From positions 52,583,858 to 52,647,857 of the forward strand of contig NC_087065.1 of assembly GCF_963678635.1 (NCBI RefSeq): a stretch of 64,000 nucleotides of DNA. Reading direction: 5' to 3'. The notes below the pieces were generated by a model. That model saw only the letters and a program-made list of their open reading frames with translations, was not told where the DNA came from and did no database searches. This DNA comes from Symsagittifera roscoffensis (taxonomy: Eukaryota; Xenacoelomorpha; Acoela; Convolutidae). The position numbers and the translations under genes are program-made. Shown here in pieces: positions 35,836 through 48,534 of the stretch (position 1 is its first letter; the number at the start of each line of letters is the position of its first letter).

Positions 35836-36240
35836 GTTTGTTCAGGTACAGAATTAGTAAAAAAAAAGTACTTAGATACTTGTTCGGTTAACACTTAATA
35901 GAAGCATTAGAAACTAGCTCAATAGTGAAAGAATCCATGACTATTGATCGAAAAATTTTGTTTGATTAAAATGATTTTAAATGATTCTGAATGTTTTCTC
36001 AGCTCTATTCATGAGAGTTTCCCAGAATTTTTTTTGAGATCTTTGATGATTTTTATAGGAGGCGTTTTTGTAAATTTTGACAAAAGTGTAAAAAAAAACT
36101 CATGTGTAAATTCTGGTTTGCATCCCTTTTGAAAAGGAAAATCAATCTCTGAAACTCTATTTCTATCTTAAATTTAAAATTCGGTTTTTTATGCTTCTTC
36201 TGAGGTTTATTGAAAAAAAACTAAGAGGAATTCAGTATTT

Positions 36241-36649
36241 TTGACATATCTAGGCGATTTCCCAAAAGAAAAACTAATGCGAAAATTTAGGTTTCATAAT
36301 ACTAACAGAAAGCGATTTTTTTTACTTATGGATAGAACGAGTGCGATTATTATCAGCGCGGATATGAGTAATAGAACAACATTAGCAGCAGATTTTAGGA
36401 GAGAGGACAAAAACATCGAGTTTTTATGGAAGCAAAAACCAGGAACAGGGCGTGTAGCAGTTAGCAAGGAAGTCTTTATGCCTTTTAAAGACGAGCACCA
36501 CGGAGAAGCAGCACGTGGACCCTGAAGTTTTGGTTTTGTCCCTGACGAGACTAACAGACTTCTTGCTGGAGAGGGGAGTAAAAGAACTCTTGATTCCCGT
36601 GTATGACCCAAACAGTGGACGACTGATTCTCGGGAGCTATACGCGCTGA
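36241..36649 (+). pseudogene. Orphan coding-like fragment in two frames
   Basis: One frame (36241-36525) encodes a basic polypeptide containing KNIEFLWKQKPGTGRVAVSK. A second frame, open from about 36460 to the TGA at 36647, encodes HVDPEVLVLSLTRLTDFLLE and ELLIPVYDPNSGRLILGSYT, which looks like real protein with a regular helix and strands. The two overlap, so either a frameshift joins them or a TTAG acceptor at 36459 opens the second as an exon. I do not recognise the family. Confidence 0.35.
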
Positions 36650-37079
36650 TATATGTAATCTTTTCCGATACCAATTTAAAAGTGCATCTACATGAGAAAT
36701 ACTATTTGAATGTAGGTTGAGTGTATGTTGATTGTAGGATGTGTTGTGTGTCATGTTATTTTGTTATTAGGATCTTGAGTTTAGAAGGGTTGGTGACCAC
36801 GAATGCTCAAACAAAAAAATCTAGAAATAGATCTTAAGTGTGGCCTGCCCTCTCTTAGATCAATTTGCAAGATTATAGAATGAATTGAGTTTTGATATAT
36901 CTTAAGATCAAAACCTTTTTATCTGACCGTTTTTAAATACGTTTGAATATGAATTTGGAGCAATGATGACAGATGTGATAATTGTAACCTTGTTTCTAGA
37001 TACTGATTGATCAATTTAATTTTTGAACTTCAACCTGTTGCAAAATCAATATATCAAATTAAAACTAGAATGGAGAATC

Positions 37080-40000
37080 TTGATGAATTGATGGGTTAAG
37101 CCGAGGTCTACGTGGGGCTAGTCATCGATGAGCCCTATCGTAGGCTACTGGAAATAGACTACGCGCAGGGTGACCCAGAGGTAGTCATGTAGACGGCTGC
37201 TCTGACGATTATTCGAGGGCATGACAACCGTGTGGACTGCCCCACGGAAGTTTTGTTTATGGCAGCTTGGGGTGAGCAAGGAGGGTAAGACCGCCCAAGT
37301 CTACGTGTTATGAAATGGAGAAATGAAGCTCTCTCGTGAAGCGATTTGGCCGGCGATTTGGGTGCCACGAGGACGTAACAGCCTGGAAAGATGCCTCTCC
37401 CAACGAGGCCTAGGAACCAGAGTACAAGAAGAAGTACAGTTGAATGAAACCATGGAAGATCTGAACGAGACGAGACGCGAGTTAGACCAAGTGAAGGAGA
37501 CCGTGGCTAGAACAAAAGAAGATAGAGATATGTGGGCAGTCTGCTTGAGGACTGCAAAAGGAAGCAGGGACAAGAGATAGAACGCTTGAGACAGGAGTAT
37601 AAGGAGCGATCGTAAGAATGGGAATAGCGAAAACGGAACGACGGTTACCTGCAGGAAATGTTCCCCGTGGGTAATCGCCGATATATTTTCTGACGCTTCG
37701 CAAACCGAGTCAAAAAAAGAAGTGCAAGTCCCAACAGTAGCCGGTAGAGTGACAAGCCCGGACCCAAGTTACACCCTAGGCGATTCTTTTCTCGGAGAAA
37801 AAGAAGATGAAGCTGGTGGAAGCCGCTGATCGGTTCGTGGCCAACAGGAATGTGCCAGGTTCCGGGATGACTCTACCCTCTGGAACAAATGATGATACTG
37901 GCAGAGTAGAGCTCGTCTCAGAAGTGGTGAAGAAAACAGGAGCTGCTACGATGAAGATGTCAGCAAAAACCTCCACTAGGAAGATCAGGTAGATGCCGTT
38001 GAAGACATACAGAACAATAATCAGATCAAAAACAGCTTCACGGGAGTTCCGGAGACGGACTTGTGAGCATGTTTTGATAGACCAACTTGGAGTCCAGCGA
38101 TTGAAATGCAGCAGACACCCCTTGGAGCGTCATATATGATATTGGGTGATGGTCTAATGAGAGTGTTGCAGAACTTGAGAACCTGATGGATCACTACGGT
38201 GATGGCATTCGCAGGTGTCACAATAGCCCAGCTATATCGAATTAATGAGTTGATGAACCCAGGCAGATTTTTGGGCTTGATGACTCTAAATGACACTAAA
38301 AACGTGTCCAGAAGCTGAGATTTAGAATAAGCTCAATGGGAAGCAATGCTGGTGTACTTGCTTACTGCAGTGTGGTATAAAAAACTTCTGTGCGCGGTAC
38401 TGACCGTGTGCACTGTATCAATGAACACAAGAGCACAGTCAGCCACAGCTAAAAGAAATAATGAAAGAGTCGTGAGCTGGAACAGCGTAATCTGGCAAGT
38501 CGCAATGCTGGACGAAAGATAAAAATGTACTTGGAGCACGAGTTGAGGGCTCTGGATCAGGCCAGATTCACCATTGATGGAACACACTTTGACAGTATAG
38601 AAGGACAAGCCAGGTTGGAACATGCCTTTTAGGAACGAGTCGACAATTTAGAGGTCGAACAATTCGACACAGGAGCAATAAGAAAGGAGGAGGCGACCAA
38701 CGTGACAGAAATTTCAATTTTTGTGCCACCTAATCTGAAGACACGCTTGGGATACAAGCAAAAACAAAGGTCCATCTGGACCAACTGGGTGAAGCACCAG
38801 CAAGAAGGACATTCATCCTGGACGAAGATTGGGACCAGTCAGTCAGACGACGGATACAACCTCAGGCACCTCCAGATCCGAGACAACGACAGTGACGACT
38901 GCCAGCAGGGAAGAGCGACGTCCAGATAGAATTTCCTTGATGTGGTCAAGACCGATTCTGTCCCCTTGGCTCATTTACAAGCAAGATTCGAAGATTTTGA
39001 TCCTTCAGACGGTAAGATTTGCAGATGATGCAATGTAAAGGCTGAATGGCGCGAGACTGTCAGTATATGGACTTTACTCGATCGTAGGAGTGGACTTGTT
39101 GACAGGGGCAGAAATCAACTTCAGCTCCACGACAGCATTACGGTTGACTGACTTTGAGGAACTGTCCTCAAACAAAATCATGGGTCCAGTGAGTGCCAGA
39201 CCATTGCAAGACTTAAGGAAGAATGGCGGCGAGCAAACCAGAGAGGAGAGACCGGGGAGACTCCTGACACTACAGGCACCCATTGGGCAACATGTGAAGA
39301 TTTTTAAACAGATGTGACCGCCTCCAGCTCATGTGATGGAAAGAGTTTACCCGAAGCAAGTAACAAAAGAACGTGATGCAGAACGATATGGTAAAATAAG
39401 GTTCAGAATATACGAGACCATCTTTGCTGCCTATGACAAAGCAGAAATGAGAAAGGCAAACATGCTAGTGATTGCGAGCTGAGACTTTGTGAACACCTTC
39501 AAAACCTTGTTTTGGCCCGATGTGAAAATGTTGGCAGGAACCGACCTGGATTGGATGCAAGCCATTTAAATGGCAATTGGGGTTCAACAGCAAACCGAAT
39601 TGAAACCGATAACGATCTTTTTTGCCGGCATCGAAGATCACTTGCAGAGCAGAGGTTTCCTGAGCAGACTCAGAGAGCCAGCAACCACAGAAGCTGCGGT
39701 GTGGGCAACGTTCTGGAATCCATAGGTGAAATCATCGACATGTTGAAAGAAGGCGGGTTTCAGAAGATAACCTGGAAGCCAGTATTCGTGTTATCCCTGG
39801 GATATGCACATCTCCCTGACGGACTGAAATTTGTGTTTGCAATGGTTGTGCTCCTCTCAGAAGGGAGCTGTGATGTAACCATACTTTACCCAAATCGCGA
39901 AGTGGAGGCGAGGAATCTGAGACGACCTCTTCTGCCAAAATTTTTTGAAGTGTGGTCAGATGTATCAAACGCCATGAAAAGATTGGAAGATAAATCATTA

Positions 40001-42100
40001 CACATGCTTGTGTTAGACAAAGTATGGAGATTGGAACTGTCAAATTTCAGCAGGAAGATCAAGATGAAGCCAAAAATTGTTGATAATCATCAAGTGATAG
40101 TGGAAATGTCAAATAACTTGTGGGTCAGAGGAATGGAGGTCGAAGGAGAAGAAAAGCCAAAGAGGCAGCGTCAAAGATTCGAAAGCTCACTCTGAAGCTG
40201 TGGTTTTGCGAACAAAACCGGAGGCAAACATTTGGCTGCATTGAATCCTCCAAAAGCAGCACTGGGCATGGACGCTTTCGAGCGAGTCACACCGTGATCG
40301 CGAAGATCCTCGCTTACCTAGTAAGAGAAACGAATCTGGTGGAAAGCGAAAGAGAAAAGTCAACGGAGTTCGTAGACAGGATGTGCCAGATAACACTCGA
40401 GGTACTATGGACAGAACACTTGCGAGAAGAAGAAGGTTGTGAGAGGACAGATAGCATATTGGAAGGGCTGGGAGCAGAATGGACCGGGTCCTTCCTGGCG
40501 AAAATTTACCCAGGGCTCTCTCGTTCTCTAATACGGGAATTGATCAAGGCAATTACGGAATTATCTATCGTAGTGATCCTGGAACTGTTCTTGACGTTCA
40601 GATCGAAAAATTTTAGAAAGGGATCAGCCGTGCTGCTGACCGAAGAATACAGAATATCCGACTGGACGGACATCTGACGCTGATTGCAATAACGAATGGA
40701 AAGTTTGGAGAGTTGATGACTTTAGTTCACTATCCCGATCAGATGAGAGAGAATGTGAAAAAGTTTGTCAGGAAAAGGTCTATAGTCTCTTGGACTAAAG
40801 TTTGGAATTTAAGACACAGTCTAGTCCAATAGCCGTTACAACAAAATCATTTTCGCACAGGAGAAGATAGGACGATAGAAGGAGAGGAGGATGTGCGACA
40901 TTATGTAGGAGTCATGCCCCTACTCACCGATTTCGCCTAGCTTTGAGGACATATTCCTTAGCATTGATATGGGGCGTCAGCGAGTTTGTTTCGGTGATAT
41001 ACGGTTCAGCAGTGACGTTCGCGATCGCTTATTGCGAAAGTGGAAGCCTACAGGAGGTCGGTGTTGCACCTGGACCTTCTTTCAGTGGTGGATCGGAGCA
41101 CACTCAATTGGTGCGAACATAATGTGCAATGTGAGGCGATGAGCGACGTGATGTTTGCGAAAACAGGAGAGCCCGACATGACAGCGGTAATTTTTAATAA
41201 ACACTTCCGTGATCGATTGGGCTAGGTGGACAGAGGGCATCTTGAAGTGTTCCCAAAGTTCTGGAATCGTTGGAATGGCGTAAATTCCTTTTATCAATGT
41301 GAATATACGTGATTGTTACTTTGACTATGAACACGCTGTGTTAATGAGGTTCTGGTTGTCAAGAAAATCAACAATAAGAAGTACTGCCAATCAGGAAGTC
41401 CAGCTAGGACTTGTATTGGAGGAAAAGGCGACTGTACCTTGCATACCGAAACCTGACAAGAGAGTAGAGTTTGGATTGGGATTCTCAGATTAATTACTGA
41501 GGACAAGCATGATGGTAGTGTAAGAGTTAATGAAGCAATCATGGTGCCCGAGTCCAAACACCGGTTTGATATTGCGAGAGACACAGGATGTGCAGAGGGT
41601 ATTCAAGGCAGATTGCAGTTTGCCCGATCTCAACACCATCTTGAATTTGATGACTACAGCTTCTAGGAGACACCGAGAGAAAAATGTGAAGTTGTCTGGC
41701 TGGGGACCAGAAGACTGGGTCAAACCTGGTAGCTGTCTGGCAAAAGTCTGTGGACTAAAAAGTAATATGTGTGGAGGCCTTGATGCGTAAAAACACTTGC
41801 GCGACAGCGTCAATAACTGATTTTTTGTTTGAAAATACGGCAATGAAAGCGAGAAGATAAACAGATCTAATCGCGGGTTGTCATTGAGGAACTGAAAAGA
41901 ATCTAGAGACTGCACTGGGATTCTACAGTATGTTTGGTTCTTTAGATTCACTAATGAGATGATCACGGCCATCAGTGTAGAAGTGTTTACGAGAGTTTTA
42001 CAGATTGAACAGAAGCATATCGGAAAGTGGAGAGAAGCAATAGAAGTGGAAATCAACATCAGGCAAGTGAAAGTTATCGACGATAGCTCAATGTAAGGAG
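37080..42100 (+). pseudogene. Degenerate purine-rich retroelement-like (gag-like) region
   Basis: The + strand is purine-rich and higher in GC than its surroundings, like the gypsy element at the left edge, and coding-like segments continue through many stops and frame changes. Open pieces include 37323-37580 (coiled-coil-like, MEDLNETRRELDQVKETVAR), 37807-37992, 39090-39317, 39512-40195 and 40120-40677. The 39450-40060 part (PLLPKFFEVWSDVSNAMKRL and neighbours) is helical, like a capsid region. No RT, protease or integrase motif is present. Assignment to a gag of a Ty3/gypsy-type element is inference from composition and organisation. Confidence 0.4.
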
Positions 42101-42442
42101 ATAAGAACATTATTTCCCCGGATTCCAGAATCCGGTGGGGTCTCGAGACCTGAACTCAAACTATTTTAAACAAACTTTTAGTTTCCCGGCTATGTCTTGA
42201 ATTGAATTTAATTGACATCCAGATTCATTTTCAGATAATGAGAAGCTAGGAGTTGAGGGAAAGGGTTGATCCATCTTCGATGGAGATGATGGTTTTTATC
42301 TATGGACAAAAACAATAGTAATATAGTAAATAGTATCAACCTTATTTTTAGGAGTGACCTCGTGGTCTGGGGATACTGAGACCCAGCCAAGAGCTCACTA
42401 TTTTTGCATATAGTTAAGTTAATTTGAGTGTTTTGAACGAAG
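42097..42442. repeat. LTR-like segment L, copy 1
   Basis: It runs from GGAGATAAGAAC through CCCCGGATTCCAGAATCCGG (an inverted repeat) to AGTTAATTTGAGTGTTTTGA. It lies directly after the gag-like region and recurs at 43868, 46388, 48535 and 50353. Its position suggests the 3' end of the retroelement. Confidence 0.6.
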
Positions 42443-43779
42443 CAGAAAGATAGAAGCAGAAAGGATCAAGAGCAAAGGATTACAATGCAGTAGACGGTAG
42501 CGACGAGTTCCACCGAGTGATGACGGAAGTGGAACCACTGCTGGAAGCGTAAAAAAACGGAACTGAAGAAGCATCATGTTGACAGTTGATGAGTTCCCAT
42601 GCCATTGTTTGCACTAAACATGTTGTTATCCTGGGCGAAGTAATCTGGCGTTGATCTTGGACTCCGGAGAGCTGCTCTCGAGTGGCTTACCAGACTCATC
42701 ACAGCCCATAGCAATAGCGATAGTTGAAGTTATGATGGGGGTTAGATGGCTGGAAGCTCATATTAAAGAGAAAAATTGCCAGGAAGCACCGACCAAAGAA
42801 CAGTATCTCGCCATGTTTCAGCTTTTCAACTTTTTTTTGCATGTTTAAGCTATATCGTATACTGCAATGGTTAAAAATTTTTTTTCGATTTTGCAATTTG
42901 ATTTCAGTGGTTATTTTACTGAGTTTAAATTAAGTATCCAAATATTGCATTAGGGGTTGCAAATTTGGCCTACAATTTTGAATGCCCGAATCATTTAAGT
43001 TAACGAGATAAGACGATACTTGAGATTTTTCAAAATTTTTTTAGAAAATTCCAATAACAAAATAATTTGCAAAATCTGAAATTTCCCGCCTTGTAGTTGG
43101 GTACTGTCAGAGTACTATTTAGGATTGCGAATCTTGTCTCCAAATATGACTGCTCAAATCTTTGTAGTTTTCGAGATATGACAATTCTTCAAAACTTTCA
43201 GAAAATTTTATTTAATTCTTTTTCAAAATATGAAATTCGCAACCTTGACGTTAGGTGCTGTCGGAGTACTCTAAACAAATACAAACCTATTCTCCAAATG
43301 TGACTGTTCAATTCCTTGCAGTTTTCGATCTATGTCGTTTTTTGAGATTTTACCAAAAAAATTTCAGAAACTTAGATTAATTTTTTCGCAAAAATCTGAA
43401 ATTCCCAACCTTGTAGTTGGGTCCTGTCAGATTACTCTCAAAGATTGCGAATCTTTCCTCCAAATCTGACTGCTTATGTGACATTCGACCAGAATGGACA
43501 AAAAAGCAATTTCGAATTCATAGCCGCTGACCTGGAAGATTAACGATTTTAGCAGATTAGCGACGCTATATAAATGATTAGACGAATCGTGAAGGTCAGA
43601 ATATTCTGGAATTTTTAATTTTTAAAAATTCGAATGATGACTTCAAACTTGTGAGAAACATCGAAACGGCCATTTTTGGAAAAAAAGCAAGAAGAAAAAC
43701 ACAACAACAATAATTGCGATAGAATTAACGACGAGAAAATAACTAGATACAACTCGGGATTATCAGAGTCCGTTCCGAG

Positions 43780-43811
43780 TTGTAACGATTGTGTCGCTAC
43801 AATCGTTACAA
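43780..43811 (+). repeat. 32-nt perfect hairpin, array copy 1
   Basis: A 13-bp stem (TTGTAACGATTGT and its complement) encloses a 6-nt loop, GTCGCT. Equivalent hairpins are at 46299-46330, 48444-48475 and 50266-50297. Confidence 0.9.
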
Positions 43812-43867
43812 AGCAATTCGCGCAAACAGTGAAGGATTTTGGGACAGTGTGTGTCCAGCCTTCTGGA

Positions 43868-44206
43868 AAGGAGATAAGAACGTTATTTCCCCGGATTCCA
43901 GAATCCGGAGGGGTCTCGAGACCTGAACTCAAACTTTTAGCTTCCTGGCTATGTCCTGAATTGAATTTAATTGATATCCAGGTTCAATTTCAGATAAGGA
44001 GAAGCTAGGAGTTCAGGGAAAGAGTTGATCCATCTTCGATGGAGAAGATGATTTTAATCTACTGAACAAAAACAATAGTAAAATAGTAAATAGTAGTAGC
44101 CCTGTTTTTAGGAGTGACCTCGTGGTCTGGGGATACTGAGACCCAGCCAAGTGCTCACTGTTCTTGCATATAGTTAAGTTAATTTGAGTGTTTTGACCGA
44201 AGCCGA
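43868..44206. repeat. LTR-like segment L, copy 2
   Basis: It has the same order of blocks as the copy at 42097, including CCCCGGATTCCAGAATCCGG, a doubled TCCATCTTCGATGGA palindrome region and GGGATACTGAGACCCAGCC. Confidence 0.65.
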
Positions 44207-44532
44207 AAGCAGTAACCTTTTTGTCGACCCGATGTTAGAAAGACCACCAAAAGTACTGTTTTTGGCAGAGACGGTGAAAAGCATGTAGAGCTGTGTTCAG
44301 ATGCTAGCCAGTCGTCTTAGAACCTAGCTTTATTTTCCGTCGATATGTACTTCCGGGCGAATGTTACATCAATTTTTGTAGTTTTCGAGATGACGTTAAA
44401 TATGATTTTTTGAAAAAATTTCAGAAAACTTAAATTATTATTTTTTAAAAATCTGAAGTTTCCAACCCTGTAGTTACTTCCTGTCAGAATACTCTCAAAG
44501 ATTGCGAATTTTGCCTGTTTTTCTACCTCGAA

Positions 44533-45197
44533 CGGTGGGAACCAATTCGGTTCGCTTGCGATATGAGACTAAACACCTCGTTACAGCTTAAAGGCCACTA
44601 CCAAAATACCCCCACTCTAGAAAATAAGAACGTCCCCATACTTAGGTCTCAAAATACCCAAAATACGCGAACGCCGTTAAAAACAGGTTTGGAACAGTCC
44701 GTACAATTACTTTTCATTAGACAGTGGAACTTTGATCCATTTCAGATGGATCAACCTAAAACTCTCCTTACCTCAACATAACAATTATAAAACACACTCA
44801 AGAAAACTAAATTGGGTACTCACATACCAGCACACTCGAGAATTGAAGTAACTAAATTAATCAGTAACTCTAGCATAAAGGTGATTAAGTTTTAACTCAA
44901 GAAGTTTGAAATCAAAACAATCCAACGAGGGAAATGAGTTTTCACTTGAGAACTAAAGTTTTTGGTTGGACCATTGGGAGACTTCGGTTGTCCACCTTTC
45001 CACCGAAGGTTCACTCTAGTCCATTTCGAATAAATTTATTCTTCTTTCGCAATCGCTCTGTTTCCTATTTCAGGATAGGACAGCTCTGCTCTCGTATGAT
45101 TTATATCTGGAAATTGCGAATAGCAGTTTCCCGCTGCTTTTTTCAACTACTTTCCCGCGATTGTAATTCGGTTGTTCTGATCTTGCATTTCTGAGAT
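44533..45197. repeat. Segment P, copy 1 (~665 bp)
   Basis: It runs from about AACCAATTCGGTTCGC to GATCTTGCATTTCTGAG. The second copy at 47008-47671 is very similar (offset about 2,474 bp). It contains TCCATTTCAGATGGA, an inverted repeat. The frame 44934-45194 recurs in the other copy but has no recognisable domain, so I treat it as non-coding. Confidence 0.7.
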
Positions 45198-46298
45198 TTT
45201 TAGTTTTCGCGAGAAAGTTGAGCATGACAGGCTCAATTCAATTTTTTGAAAAATTACATTTCACCTCAAAATTACTTTGTTCGTATTTCCCAAGGTCAAA
45301 CTTCCAAATATGACCGACTGGCACAATGTTACATCAGTTTTTTGCAATTTTCGAGATCGACGTTTTTTGTGATTTTTTTAAAAATTTTCAAAAAAAAAAA
45401 TTATTATTTTTTTTAAAATCTGAAGTTCCTAACCTTGTTATTAGGTGCTGTCAGTATACTATAAGGAATTCTAAACCTTGCCACCAAATGTGACTGTTCA
45501 AATCCTTGCAGTTTTTGATATATGTCGTTTTTTGTGATTTTACCAAAAAATTTTCAGAAACTTATGTTTAATTTTTTTTCGCAAAACTCTGAAAATCCCA
45601 ACCTTGTTCTTGGATCCTGTCAGAGTACTATTTAGGATTGCGAATCTCGTCTCCAAATATAACTGCTCAAATCCTTGTAGTTTTCGAGATATGACCTTTC
45701 TTCAAAATTTTCAGAAAGTTTTAATTAATTCTTATTCAAAATTTGAAATTCGCAACCTTGAACTTAGGTGCTGTCAGAGTACTCTAAGGAATTACAAACC
45801 TTTCCTGCAAATGTGACTGTTCAAATCCTTGCAGTTTTCAATATATGTCGTTTTTTTGTGATTTTACCAAAAAAAAATTTCAGAAACTTATAATAATTTT
45901 TTTTCGCAAAAATCTGAATTTCCCAACATTGTAGTTGGGTCCTGTCAGAGTACTCTCAAAGATTGCAAATCTTTCCTCCAAATCTGACTGCTCATGTGAC
46001 ATTCGACCAGAATGGACAAAAATGCAATTTCGAATTCACAGCCGCTGACCTGGAAGATTAACGGTTTTAGCAGATTAGCGTCGTTATTTGAATGATTAGA
46101 CGAATCGTGAAGGTCAGAAGATTCTGAAATTTTTAATTTTTAAAAGTTCGAATGACGACGTCAATTTTCTGAGAAACGTCGAAACGGCCGTTGCTGGAAA
46201 AAAAAGCAAGAAGAAAAACACAACATCAATAGTTGCGATAGAATTAACGACGAAAAAATAACGAGATACAACTGGGGATTATCAGAGAGCGCTCCGAA

Positions 46299-46330
46299 TT
46301 GTAACGATTGTGTCGCTACAATCGTTACAA
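46299..46330 (+). repeat. 32-nt hairpin, array copy 2
   Basis: Stem and loop are identical to copy 1, although neighbouring bases differ. Confidence 0.9.
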
Positions 46331-46387
46331 AGCAATTCACGCGAATGGTGAAGGGTTTTGGGACAGTGTGTGTCCAGCCTTCTTGAA

Positions 46388-46735
46388 AGGAGTTAAGAAC
46401 GTTATTTTCCCGGATTCCAGAATCCGGAGGGGTCTCGAGACCTGAACTCAAACTATTTTATTCAAAAAACAAATAGCTTCTTGGCTATGCCCTGAATTGA
46501 ATTTAATTGACATCCAGATTCATTTTAAGATAATGAGAAGCTAGGAGTTGAGGGAAAGGGTTGATCCATCTTCGATGGAGATGATGATTTTTATCTACTG
46601 AACAAAAACAATAGTAATATAGTAAATAGTAGTAGCCCTGTTTTTAGGAGTGACCTCGTGGTCTGAGATACTGAGACCCAGCCAAGAGTTCACTATTCTA
46701 GCATATAGTTAAAATAATTTGAATGTTTTGACCGA
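46388..46735. repeat. LTR-like segment L, copy 3
   Basis: It has the same blocks as the other copies, with a short deletion in the CTCGTGGTCTGAGATACTGA part. Confidence 0.65.
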
Positions 46736-47007
46736 AGCCGAAAGCAGTAACGTTTTTGTCGACCCGATGTTAGAAAGACCACCAAAAGAACTGGCTTTGG
46801 CAGAGACGGTGAAAAGCATGTAGAGCTGCATTTAGACGCTAGCCAGTCGTTTTAGAACCTAGCGTTACTTTCCGTCGATATGTACTTCCGGGAAAATGTG
46901 GAACAGTCGCCTACTTAAGTCACATAAGAGGTTAAAGAAAAATAGGCCCTATAACCATTGGCTCAAGAGTCAGGGACACTATCTCTTGTGTTTTTCTACC
47001 TCGAACG

Positions 47008-47671
47008 GTCGGCGCCAATTCGGTTCACTTGCGATATGAGAGTAAAACCCTCGTTACAGCTTAAAGGTCACTACCAAAAAACCCCCCACTCTAGAAAATA
47101 AGAACGTCCCCATATTTAAGTCTCAAAATACCCAAAATACGCGAACGCCTTTAAAAACAGGTTTGGAACAGTCCGTACAATTACTTTTCATTAGACAGTG
47201 GAACTTTGATCCATTTCAGATGGATCAACCTAAAAATCTCCTTACCTCAACATAACAATTATAAAACACACTCAAGAAAACTAAATTGGGTACTCACATA
47301 CCAGCACACTCGAGAATTGAAGTAACTAAATTAATCAGTAACTCTAGCATTAAGGTGATTAAGTTTTAACTCAAGAAGTTTGAAATCAAAAAAATCCAAC
47401 GAGGGAAATGAGTTTTCACTTGAGAACTAAAGTTTTTGGTTGGACCATTGAGAGACTTCGGTTGTCCACCTTTCCACCGAAGGTTCACTCTAGTCCACTT
47501 CAAAAATATGTAGTCTTCTTTCGCAATCGTTCTGCTTCCTATTTCAGGATAGGAAAGCTCTACTCTCGTGTTATTTATATCTGGAAATTGCAAGTAGCAA
47601 TTTCCCGCTGCTTTTTTCAACTACTTTCACGTGATTGTAATTCGGTTGTTCTGATCTTGCATTTCTGAGAT
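47008..47671. repeat. Segment P, copy 2 (~665 bp)
   Basis: Close copy of 44533-45197. It is preceded here by about 90 bp (46910-47000, CCTACTTAAGTCACATAAGA) that is absent from copy 1. Confidence 0.7.
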
Positions 47672-48443
47672 TTTTAGTTGTCGCTAGAAAGTGGAGCATG
47701 ACAGGCTCAATTCGAATTTTCGAAAAATTACATTTCACCCCAAAATTACTTCGTTTGTTTTCTTAAGGTCAAATTTCCAAATATGACCGACTGGCACAAT
47801 GTTACATCATTTTTTTATTAAGTTTTCGAGATCGATGTTTTTTGTGAGTTTTTAAAGAATTTTCAGAAAAGTTAAATTATTATTTTTTAAAAATCTGAAG
47901 TTCCCAACCTTGTTGTTAGGTGCTGTCAGAGTACTCTAAGGAATTACAAACCTTGCCCCCAAATGTGACTGTTCAAATCTTTGCAGTTTTCGATATATGT
48001 CGTTTTTTGTGACTTTACCAAAAAAATTCAAGAAACTTATATTATTTTTTTTCGCAAAAACTGAAATTCCCAACCTTGTCGTTGGGTCCTGTCAGAGTAC
48101 TCTCAAAGATTGCGAATCTTGCCTCCAAGTCTGACTGCTCATGTGACATTCGACCAGAATGGTCAAAAATGCAATTTCGAAATCATAGCCGCTGACCTGG
48201 AAGATTAACTGTTTTAGCAGATTAGCGACGTTATTTAAATGATTAGACGAATCGTGAAGGTCAGAATAATCTTGAATTTTTAATTTTCAAAATTTCGAAT
48301 GATGACGTCAAACTTCTGAGAAACGTCGAAACGGCTGTTTTTGGAAAAAAAACAAGAAGAAAAACAGAACAACAATAGTTGCGATAGAATTAACGACGAG
48401 AAAATAACGAGATACAACTGGGGATTATCAGAGACACTCCGAG

Positions 48444-48475
48444 TTGTAACGATTGTGTGGCTACAATCGTTACAG
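48444..48475 (+). repeat. 32-nt hairpin, array copy 3
   Basis: The loop is changed to GTGGCT. The outermost pair becomes T with G, which still pairs as U-G in + strand RNA. Confidence 0.85.
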
Positions 48476-48534
48476 AGCAATTCACGCAAACGGTGAAGGG
48501 TGTTGGGACAGTGTGTGTCCAGCCTTCTGGAAAG

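Larger units (their letters stand above)
23700..36000. repeat. Array of diverged ~3-kb tandem duplications
   Basis: The same ordered landmarks recur. TTTCTGCAGGYGTNCRCAGC is near 23716, 27988 and 30957. A block with TCCGTCATCATTTTCC is near 25067, 28650 and 31642. TATCTTGC.GAACAAGA is near 27169, 30151, 33366 and 34523. AATACTGAGGA.AATGTGGTCC is near 27460, 30430, 34826 and 35430. Spacing is about 3.0 kb between the second and third units and about 3.6-4.3 kb for the first. A - strand frame including LLTGC and SRIASKCA recurs in each unit, but with disruptions. It could be decayed gene copies or a non-autonomous element; no known domain is recognisable. Confidence 0.75.

Noticed and set aside
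37482-42110. Long - strand frames such as 41490-42110
   Set aside because: The + strand is the purine-rich, coding-like one here; the - strand frames are its shadows and are hydrophobic only because purines become pyrimidines.
44934-45194. Frame starting MSFHLRTKVFGWTIGRLRLS, repeated at 47408
   Set aside because: It follows segment P exactly, has no recognisable domain, and the two copies differ by changes without clear protein-level constraint.
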